NCBI RefSeq assembly: GCF_000002985.6
Contig: NC_003279.8
Span: 13,702,001-13,766,000 of the forward strand
Length of the DNA: 64,000 nt
Direction: 5' to 3'
From: Caenorhabditis elegans
Lineage: Eukaryota > Nematoda > Chromadorea > Rhabditida > Rhabditidae
The position numbers and the translations under genes were made by a program. The notes beneath the pieces are model-generated. The model saw nothing but the letters and a program-made list of their open reading frames with translations. It ran no database searches and was not told the DNA's origin. This document shows positions 54,737 to 64,000 of the stretch, piece by piece. Positions within the stretch are counted from its first letter, which is position 1. Each line of letters begins with the position of its first letter.

Positions 54737-57700
54737 ATGTCCACTTGCGATAAAGAAAAAGCCGAGTCAGTAGTGAGCAGATCGTCGAAAAAGAAGAAAA
54801 ATCGGTATGCAACCCGGAAAATGCGATTTCGCAATCCATAATTCTCGATTTTCAGTAAAAAGCGAGCTCGTCAGTGGACTGGATATGTGGAAAACTTGAA
54901 AACCACCTGTGATTTGATGTATGAAATGTGCAGAAGCGAGCAATCGGTCACTGGGTGCAAGGTAGAGGAAATTTACATCTAATTTTTAATTTTCCGCAAA
55001 TAAAAATTCGAGAAAAATCATAAAATTCTTCCAGGAAGCCATGCTATACCTCCAAAGTGCCTCAAACGACTTCAAATCGCTAATCGAGACGATAAACGTG
55101 GAAAAGCAGTGGGATCAGGACGAAAACCGGCAAGAACAAATCAAAAGACCGTCTGTGGCGTGGGAAGTACGAAAATCCATGTCTTCACCGAATCCAGCAC
55201 TTCCTATCTCGTCAATCATCGCAGAAGCCGTCAAAAATGCCTCTCCGCCGACGAATAAGGCAGCGGAGGTAGGAATTTTGAACATATCAGTGGAAAAACA
55301 CTGGAAAAATCCCAAAAAACTGATGAAAATTAAATAAAATTAAATTTTTTGGCGAAAAATCCAAGAAACTGCTGGTTTTCCATGAATTTAAAGTAAAATT
55401 TGGTGATAAATTAGCTGATTTCGATAATAAAAATTTTTGGTTGAGGCTTTAAAAAAGTGTAGTTTGTAGTCTGAGCCTCAACCAAATAAGAAATGGGATT
55501 TTTTTTTAGCGGAAAAATGAAAATAAACTGATTTTCTATGAATTTCACGTAAAATCTGGCTAATTTTGAAGTTTCCAAAGAAATTCAAGAATTTTTGTGT
55601 TAATGATAAAATTGTTCAATTGATAAATTTGGGTGAGGCTGACAAGTTTTGTAGTTTGTAGTCTGTTAGCCTCAACCAAATTTTTAGATTTTTTCAGGTT
55701 GAGTTTTTAGAAATTTTTAAGTAATAAAACGAATATTTATTGAATATCTGAAGAAAATTGATTAAAACCAACTTTTTTCTGAAAAAATACCAAAAAATTA
55801 GCTAAAGTCATCTTGGGTGAGGCTAACAAATATTGTAGTTTGTAGTCTCGTAGCCTCAACCAATTTTCGCAGATTGGTTTATTTTTTACTGTTTTTTGAA
55901 GTAATACGTTTGAATTTCGCTTGAATTTCAAAAGAAAAAAATTGAAAATTCGAAAAAATTAGCTAAATTCTATCCTGAAAACCTCCAGTTTCGCGAAATC
56001 ATCTTGGTTGAGGCTGATAAAAACTGTAGTTTGTAGTCGCGTAGCCTCAACCAACTCTCAGGAGAGTAAAAATCGATAGAAATTCGGTTTTTTTCATTGA
56101 AAATTCCCAAATTTTCAGCCATTCCCAACTCCGTCGTCATCTAATCTAACATATGCAAGAATAACCGCCGCCGCTGCAGTTGCCGCCGTCGCCGTATCTC
56201 AACCAGATGATGGATGGAAGCTTGTCACTAATCGCCGTCGGAAAAGCACTTCAAGCACCACAGCCTCCGAATTTGATCGGGAATTTTCAGTGGAAAAAGA
56301 GAAAGAACCTGAAAATCCGTGTCCACTGAATGTCTATGAGAGGCTGTCCAGTACTTCTTATAAACGTACCTCAACTCGTACGTTAACCTGCCCAAAAAGT
56401 GCTATGGATCTTCCACAAACACGTGCTTCAATGGCAAAAATGGCCTATAGTCGGCAGTTGTTATGGGAGAAAAATCAGCAGGTAAGGGGCAAAAACTGGC
56501 GAAAATTCATCAATTTATCAATTTTCGCCTGAAAATCGATTTTAATTCGAAAATTTAGCTGAAAAATGTCGAAAATCCAAAAGAAATGCGTTTAAAAAAA
56601 CTAATTTTGGTGAGGCTCACACACTACAAACTACAAGATTTTGGGCCTCAACCATGGTTGAGGCTAACAAAAATTGTGTAGTTTGTAGTCGCTGAGGCTC
56701 AACCATTCAATTTTCGTCGAAAATTTTCGAGAATTTTTTCCAGGTTCTGGTGGAAAAGCTGCGCCAAAGGCAGAAACGAGAGAAAAAGAGCAATGTACAG
56801 TGCGGTTTCACGTTTGCCGACCCGCTGGCCGTCAGAAAAAGTGTGGAGGAGTTTAATCAGAAGAAGATCGGAAGCAGAAGGCAGGGAAAGGTAGGAAAAT
56901 CTGCAAATTTCCGAAAAAATTGGCCTAAAAATCAGTTAAATCGCAAAATTTCGATTGGTTGAGGCTGACAATATCGTAGTTTGTAGTGTGCGCCTCAACC
57001 AAGATTTTTGCAGATTTTCTGAGTGATTTTTGGAGTAATTAAATTAAATTTTGAGTGTTTTCTGCTCGAAAGAAAACTGAAAATTAGCAAAAAATTTATA
57101 AAATCTTGAGTGTAAAGCTTGAGTGAGGCTAACAAATATTGTAGTTTGTAGTCTATTAGCCTCAACCATGAATTTTTTTGCAAAATTTCTTGATTTTTTT
57201 TTTGGCAAATTGGCAGTAATTCGAAGGAAAAAGTCGAAATTCGAATGAAAATTCAGGAAAATTTTAAAATTAGACATTTCAATCAAAAAATTGCTCAATA
57301 TTTAAAAAAACGTCTAGTGTATTAAATTCGAGAAAAATTGTGAAAAATCCTCATTTTTCCAGGAAATACTGTCTCAAAAGCAGCTCCGGAAACCATACTT
57401 TTTGACTTGAAAATTCCGGAAAATAGGCGAAATTCAACCAAAATCTCGTTGGTTGAGGCTCATAAAGATTGTAGTTTGTAGTGTGTTAGCCTCAACCAAA
57501 CTGGGTGAGGCTCTCACACTACAAACTACAACTTTCTCAGCCTCAACCAATAAAATATTTACTTTTTTGGCGGTTTTTTGATGAAATTTTGTCTATTTTC
57601 ATAATTTTCAACTCGAAAAACATGCTTTCCGGAGCATTTCTAATAGTATTTTCAGGAAAAAATGTGGATTTTTCACAATTTTGCTCGAATTTCCTGCACT

Positions 57701-60700
57701 TTTGACGACTTTTTCAAAATATTTAGCATATATTTGGTTGAAAAGTCTTATTTTAAATTTTTCTGAATTTTTCCCTCAAATTTCGACTTTTTTTTTCATC
57801 GAAACAATCCCAATTTTCAATCAAAAACGTTGAATTTCAGTGCAGAATCCTTGGTTGAGGCTCATAGAGATTGTAGTTTGTAGTGTGTTAGCCTCAACCA
57901 AACTGGGTGAGGCTCTCACACTACAAACTACAATTTCTGTAAGCCTCAACCAGATATTTTGAAGTGAAATTTTATATTTTTTACCTTACAAAGATAAAAA
58001 ACGCCAATTTCCACAATTTGTTGAGGCTGAGAATTTTGTAGTTTGTAGTCGTGGGCCTCAACTAAGACAGATTTGTTGAGTTTCCTGTGATTTTTGGAGT
58101 AATTAAATATAGAAAGCTGAAAATTAGCCAAATTATGAAAAAAATCAGCATGAGTGAGGCTAAAAAATTTTGTAGTTTGTAGTCTCAGCCTCAATCAAAC
58201 ATTTTTCACCGAGTTTCGATGCTTTTTTGTTTCAAAAATTGCTTAATTTAATTATTTTTTGTATTTTTTGTTGTAGAAAATTATCAAAAATGACAAATTC
58301 TCAGTGTTTTTGATGCCAATTTTAACAATATTATTGATTTTTTTGCAGGAAACACCGACAACCTCATCAAACATCGAACTTCACTCAATAAACGAGGAAC
58401 CAACTACAGTACACCCAGCTTCATCTGAAAATTCAGAAGATGTTCCAGCAGATCCAACACCGTCAAGTTCAATATCTCAACCACCACCAACTACAACACT
58501 TTTCGGATATGTTCAAGTACCGGAAGAATTGGAAAAAGACGATGAATGGAGAGAAATGACTGAAGAAGAAGAATCGCTGGCTTTAGAGGAGAATAGTTTG
58601 AATTTGGAGATAAAACAGGCAGAAGCTATGGAAATAGATGCGGAGCTGGAACGACAGGTTGAAATGGAAGCGGATAAGCTTGAACGGGAGCATCGGAAGA
58701 ATCAGAAGAATTTGAAGAAGGAGGAAAAGAAACAGGAGAAGCAGCAGGTAGAGAATTTCGATTTTTAAGAGAAAAATTCAAGATTTTCCGCCGGAAAACG
58801 CTGAAAAATCGGTTTTTAAATTGGTTGAGGCTGAGAAAAGTTGTAGTTTGTAGCCGGAGCCTCAACCAACTTTTTTGCACACTGGTTGAGTTTCTAGTGA
58901 TTTATGGAGTAATAAAATTGAATTTTCATTGAATTTCGATGATAAAAACTTCCAAAACATCATTTCTGCTCAAAAAATACTAAAAATTGGCTAAATCTGG
59001 TGTGAAAAGACAAAATCAGGTTGGGTGAGGTTAAGAAAATTGTAGTTTGTAGTCTGAGCCTCAACCAACAAAATTTTTCGCAGAATAATCGAGTTTCTAA
59101 TGTTTTTTGCGAAAATAAAATCGATTTATGACCGATTTTCAGTGGAAATTTTCTCTTAAACACTAGGAAAATATAAAAAATTAGTTAAATTCAGTTCAAA
59201 AAGACAAAATCTGCTTGGTTGAGGCTCACACTACAAACTACAACTTTCTCAGCCTCAACCAATGTTTTTGAACCGAAATTTAATGTTTTCGAGTGAAAAT
59301 TGTCATTTTTGTCAATTCAAGATTTTCGTTTGTAAACAGCGTTAAAAATCGTTTTTTGAATTAGTTGAGGCTGAGAAAAGTTGTAGTTTGTAGCGTGAGC
59401 CTCAACCAAATCGTTGTTCATTCTGAAAATGTGCAATTATAGAACAATTTCAATTTTTTTAAACCGAAAAGCGCAAAAAATTAGCTAAATTTAATAAAAT
59501 CAGCTTGAGTGCGGCTGAACAACTGTAGTTTGTAGCCTCGCTTGAAAAATACTAAACATTAGCTAAAGTAGCTAAATTATAAAGAAAATTAGTTTCTATC
59601 AGCATTTCTTAGCTAAATTTGACATTTTTTAATCTCAAAAATGCAGAAAATTAGCTTAAATTCGGCAAAATCAGCTTGGGTGAGGCTAACAAGAATTGTA
59701 GTTTGTAGTCTCTGAGACGAAAAACTCGATTTTTTCCAGCGAAATTTGTTTTTTTTTTCAATAAACTTCAAGTAAAACACTGAAAATACTAAATTCTAGA
59801 AGAAATCCGGTTTTTTATCTAAAAAAAATCTGAAAATTAGCTTAAATTTTATAAAATACTTTGGGTGAAGCTAACAAATATTGTAGTTTGTAGTGTGAGC
59901 CTCACTCTCGCAGATTGGTTGAGTTTCTAATGGTTTTCAGATTAATAAAAATGGATTTTAATTGAATATCTGAAGAAAATTGATTAAAAATATATTTTCT
60001 GCTTGTAAAATTTAAAAAAATCAGCTTGGGTGAGGCTAACAAATATTGTAGTTTGTAGTCTCTGAGCCTCAACCAAAACAAAATTTCAATGAAAATGCTT
60101 CATTTTTTCGTCTAAATTTTGAAAATTTTTCAGGAAATGGAAAATTTCTTCAAAGTCTTCGAGGAAATCCGCTCCCTTGCCTGGTCAGAGCTCATGGAGC
60201 AAGAATCTGTGGCCCAATACCAGCTTCATCATCACCAGAATGTTCATGAACCGGGTACCCACGTGGAACGACACGAGAAAATGCTCAGTCCATCCCGTCG
60301 TCGGGGACATAAAGATGATGATGATTTTGGGAAAAGGCATGAAATGAAGCAGAAACATGCAGAAGAGCTACGTCAGCAACTGCAGGAGGCAAAAGCTTCG
60401 AAGCTTAAAGAGCTCACGAGCCGAGTTGAGGAAGTTCGGATGAAGCAGGAGGCCTTGAAAGGTTCATTTTTTGAACTAAAAATATAGGAAATTCCGCCAA
60501 AAACTGAATTTTTAATTTCAATTTCAGTTGAAAATAGCAAGAATTGGTTGAGGCTGAGAAAAAGCGTAGTTTGTAGTCTCTCAGCCTCAACCAATCAAAT
60601 GGAACCAACCAAATGGTTGAGGCTCACACTACAAACTACAACTTTTTCAGCCTCAGCCAAGGATTCTGCACTGAAATTTAAGGTTTTCGAGAGAAAATAG

Positions 60701-63161
60701 GCAGTATTTCGATGAAAAACGACGAGATTTGATTTAAATATTCAGGAAATTTTTAAAATTAGGCATTTCAACCAAGAAATTGCTAAATATTAAAAAAAAA
60801 ACCCGTCTAAAGTGTAGGAAATTCGAGAAAAACTGTGAAAAATCTTCATTTTTCCGGAAAATACTGCTCTAAATGCTCCGGAAAACATGTTTTTCGACTT
60901 GAAAATCCTGAAAATAGACAAAATTCAACCAAAATCCCGTTGGTTGAGGCTCACCGAGATTGTAGTTTGTAGTGTGTTAGCCTCAACCAAACTTTAGGTG
61001 AGGCTCACACACTACAAACTACAACTTTCTCAGCCGCAACCAATAATTTCGATGCGAAATTCAAAGTTTATCAAGGAAAATTTCCATTATTTCGATGAAA
61101 AACGGCGATATTTGATTTAAATATTCAGGGAATCTTTAAAATTAAAAATTTCAACCAAATAATTGCTCAATATTTAAAAAAAACGACTAAAGTGTAGGAA
61201 ATTCGAGAAAAATTGGGAAAAATCCTCGTTGTTCAAGAAAAACATATCTAAATGCTCCGGAAAACATGTTTTTCGACTTGAAAATCCTGAAAATGGGCAA
61301 AATTCAACTAAAATCCCGTTGGTGGAGGCTCACCGAAATTGTAGTTTGTAGTGTGTTAGCCTCAACCAAACTTCGGGTGAGGCTCTCACACTACAAACTA
61401 CAACTTTCTCTAGCCTCAACCAATAATTCTGAACTGAAATTCAAAGTTTTTCAAAGAAAATTGTCATAATTTCGTTAAAAAATGTCGAAATTCGATTAAA
61501 AAATCCAGGAAAATGTTTTAATTAACCATTTCAACCAAAAACTGTTAAATTTCCTACATTTTCGACATAAGAAAAATTAACAAAAAATGTGAAAAATCCT
61601 CATTTTCCCCAGAAAATACTGCTCTAAATGCTCCGGAAAGCATGTTTTTTCGACTTGAAAATCCTGAAAATAGACAAAATTCAACGAAAATCCTGTTGGT
61701 TGAGGCTCACCGAGATTGTAGTTTGTGGTGTGTTAGCCTCAACCAAACTTTGGGTGAGGCTCTCACACTACAAACGACAACTTTCTCTAGCCTCAACCAG
61801 ATATTTTGAAGCGAAAATTTATTTTTTTTAGCTTAAAAGAAGCTGAATTTTTTAAATAAAAATAATAAAAATCTAAAATTTGACAACTAATTTTGGTTGA
61901 GGCTATGAACAAGTGTAGTTTGTAGTCTCTCAGCCTCACCCAACTATTTTTGAACTTAAAATTCAATTTTTCACAATTTTTTCAATTTTCCAGAAAGAAA
62001 ACGGCAATTACTTGAAGCAAGAATGCAACGAGCTTCCGATAATCGTGATAAGAACATTATGGAAGTTATTAGACGTGCAAAAGATGATGATCAGCGGGTT
62101 ATGGAGGTCAAATTTATTGCCACGTTGCAAGAGGACAATAAGAGATATGAGCTTTTGGCAAAAGACGCCAGTGTTGAGGAGAAACAGGTAAAAAATTCGG
62201 AAATTTGGCCGAAAATTGGGAAAAAATTAGGAAAAAATCGATTAAAAAATCGATAAAAAATCGAAAACATTGCCGGTCTTTTTAGAAATATTTAGCTGAA
62301 AATTTGCAGTTTTTTACCACATTTGCAGCCCAAATTTGTCCTTTTTTCCTGAATTTTCTGGAAATTTTAACGGCAAAACTATTGTTTTTCCTATATATTT
62401 TTTGAATTTTTTAGCTGTAAGATTGTAATTTTTCCTGATTTTTTTCAGAATTTTTGGCTTAAAAATTGCAGTTTTCACTGAAAATTTTAGCTTTTTCTTT
62501 TTGATTCAATTTTTCCCCAATTTTAATAGATTTTTCAAAGCTTTTTTCCAAAATTTTTAGCTGGAAAAAAACCGTTCTTTCCTGAATTTCCTAAAATTTT
62601 TAACTGAAAATTCCCTTTTTTTCTATATTTTTGAAGATTTTTCAGCTAAAAAATGGTCATTTTTCCCTGAATTTTTGGACCTTTTTTTTTCTGAAAATTG
62701 CTCTAAAAATGTGAATTTAAATTGATTTTTTTTCAATAAAAAAAGGTGATAAATACCCAAAAATAATGATAAATAAGCCTAAAAGTTTGGAAAAATGGCC
62801 TAAACTGAAAAAAAAACCCCAAATCGAAAAAAATTAACCAAAAAGTTGGAAAAATTTCCATAAAAATTGAAATATTAATCCAAATTTTGGCAAAAAATCG
62901 TTGAAACTTTAAAAAAAAAACTCAGAATCAGATTAAAAAATGATTTTAAATTTGAAAATTTATAAATTTTGATTTTCAAAAAACTCTAAAATTTCCAGAA
63001 GCAACTGGCCGACGAACGTGCCCGAAAACATGAGGAAAAAGCGGCGAAAAAACGAGAACAGGAGGCTGCGGCGACTGCTCGGCGAGCTCAAGCAGCTGAG
63101 CAACGACAGTGTAGAATACGGAAGCTCAGTGAGCAAAAAGAGATTAGACACGGGAAGAAAG
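54737..63161 (+). CDS. SCAPER ortholog, 5' part (gene continues past the window)
   Basis: Nine exons: 54737-54804, 54856-54961, 55035-55268, 56119-56481, 56744-56890, 58349-58747, 60134-60461, 61994-62187, 62999-63161 (2002 nt, ~667 aa, phases consistent). The SCAPER N-terminal domain is recognisable in RQWTGYVENLKTTCDLMYEM, in SVAWEVRKSM and in DDGWKLVTNRRR. An acidic helix (~300-390) is followed by WSELMEQES and HEKMLSPSRRRG, then a long charged coiled coil (MEVKFIATLQEDNKRYELL matches the IAFINTLEAQNKR region of SCAPER). The family binds cyclin A/CDK2 at the ER and is linked to ciliary and retinal disease in people. The C-terminal zinc finger lies outside. Introns carry some thirty copies of the hairpin repeat. 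Confidence 0.88.
55438..60075. repeat. Hairpin repeat family in SCAPER introns 3-6 (about 22 copies)
   Basis: Approximate copies: 55438, 55628, 55810, 56003, 56609 (inverse), 56653, 56956, 57120, 57448, 57501 (inverse), 57850, 57903 (inverse), 58019, 58151, 58822, 59019, 59213 (inverse), 59360, 59500 (decayed), 59677, 59859 and 60015. Typical unit: TTGGTTGAGGCTAACAAATA, TTGTAGTTTGTAGTCT, GAGCCTCAACCAA. Outer arms are complementary; the central GTAGTTTGTAG is the unpaired loop and fixes orientation. None lies in an exon. Confidence 0.9.
60544..61945. repeat. ~379-bp tandem array with paired hairpin repeats, SCAPER intron 7
   Basis: Hairpin pairs (forward then inverse) occur at 60544/60612, 60940/61000, 61318/61375 and 61697/61750, with a single copy at 61898. 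From 60940 the spacing is 378-379 bp. Each unit also carries CTCTAAATGCTCCGGAAAAC then ATGTTTTTCGACTTGAAAAT. A related unit lies at ~57240-57550. The last unit's loop differs (GTTTGTGGTG; ACAAACGACA). Confidence 0.85.
62188..62998. other. SCAPER intron 8, A/T-tract-rich, no hairpin copies
   Basis: An 811-nt intron of alternating A and T runs with TTTTTAGCTG-type motifs. Unlike the neighbouring introns it contains no GGTTGAGGCT repeat. Confidence 0.6.
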
Positions 63162-64000
63162 GTACGGAAATGTTGAAATTAGTGGCCAAATTCGTAAAAA
63201 ACTTTTTTAAAAACAGTTGAAAATTGGCAAAAATTTTGCTTTCAAACTCTCAAAAAGTACCTGGAATTTTCAAAACTTTGGAAAAATACAAAAAAATTAT
63301 AGAAAAGCTCCGGAAATTTGTTTGAAATTGAAATTGAAAAAAAAAAGTTGAAAAAAATGCTTTAATTTCGTAAAAATTCAGAAAAAAAAAGCGTAAAATC
63401 TGGTCGATCTATGGAGAAATTAGCTGAAAATTCAAAAAATTTCCGAAATTTTTCCGAAAATTAATTTAAAAAACGACGACAAGCTAAAAAAAATCTCAAA
63501 AAAAATATGCTGATAAATTCGGAAAAAGAGCCACGATTTATGAAAAGTTGTCTCAATTTCAAATTTTTTAAAACAAAAAAGCGAATTTTTCCAGAAATTT
63601 TGAAATTCAAAAATTTAAAATCAATAAAATCAATATAATTTTGCTTTCAAAATTTATTTTAAAACAATAAAACTTTTTTTTTGCCTTTTTCTAGACTATA
63701 AACTACAATTTTATCGGAATTTTTCCAAAATTTCGACTTGACAATCCTGAAAACTGAAAATAGTCGAAATTTCATCAAAAAACCACCAAAAAAGTAAATA
63801 TTTTATTGGTTGAGGCTGAAGAGATTGTAGTTTGTAGTGTGAGCCTCAACCAAATTTGGGAGAGGCTCACACTACAAACTACGCTTTTTTCAACCTCAAC
63901 CCAATAGAATCGTTGTTTTTTTTTCATTGTTCTGGGAAAATTGCAATTTTTCCACTTTTTAAAACAGAACCAATAAATTTTTTGGCTTAAAATAGTTGGT
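63162..64000. other. SCAPER intron 9, incomplete, with a hairpin pair
   Basis: Starts at the GTACGG donor and has no convincing exon before the window ends. It holds one forward/inverse hairpin pair at ~63806-63855 and 63857-63905 (GGTTGAGGCTGAAGAGATTG; AACTACGCTTTTTTCAACCT). Confidence 0.65.

Noticed and set aside
57361..57412. Acceptor followed by an open stretch (EILSQKQLRKPYFLT), considered as an extra SCAPER exon
   Set aside because: It ends in a stop, and the same sequence recurs as part of the ~379-bp intronic repeat unit at 60.8-61.7 kb.
51929..63905. Regularly repeated hairpins considered as a CRISPR-like array
   Set aside because: Spacing is irregular, copies occur in both orientations, they lie in spliced eukaryotic introns, and no cas-like gene is present.

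Overview
This window is nematode nuclear DNA, and its gene content matches Caenorhabditis elegans chromosome I. The evidence is AT-rich sequence, ~50-nt introns ending in TTTTCAG, closely spaced same-strand genes with trans-splice-type acceptors, an intact Tc3, TACTGTAG-type repeats, and recognisable orthologs (hsd-1, lagr-1, the WSN family). No prokaryotic features were seen. All gene models below were built by hand from reading frame, splice consensus and phase; none was checked against transcripts or a database.

Layout. 1-7.7 kb: one or two exons of an unidentified minus-strand gene, six tRNA-like repeats, a ~300-bp satellite and a poly-G tandem repeat. 7.8-17.5 kb (+): a WSN-domain membrane-protein gene broken by a frameshift, a stop codon and a ~3.8-kb CR1/jockey-type LINE that is itself decayed. 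18.1-30.0 kb (-): lagr-1 (ceramide synthase) then hsd-1 (3-beta-hydroxysteroid dehydrogenase-like), 217 bp apart with operon-like signals. 33.2-54.2 kb (-): a BPNT2/gPAPP-type phosphatase followed 211 bp later by a LAS1 ortholog whose ATG directly follows a splice acceptor. LAS1 spans 15.9 kb because one intron holds an intact Tc3 and a 6.6-kb intron encloses a complete opposite-strand Ly6/uPAR-like gene. 54.7-64 kb (+): the 5' part of a SCAPER ortholog, divergent from the phosphatase gene.

Intergenic and intronic space is packed with inverted-repeat elements, satellites and A/T-tract-rich DNA. The most distinctive is a ~50-bp hairpin repeat (arms TTGGTTGAGGCT/AGCCTCAACCAA, core TTGTAGTTTGTAGT), with about forty copies almost confined to introns of the phosphatase and SCAPER genes.

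The two same-strand pairs are probably co-transcribed: lagr-1/hsd-1 link two lipid enzymes, while phosphatase/LAS1 pairs nucleotide-phosphate turnover in the Golgi with pre-rRNA processing and has no evident shared pathway.
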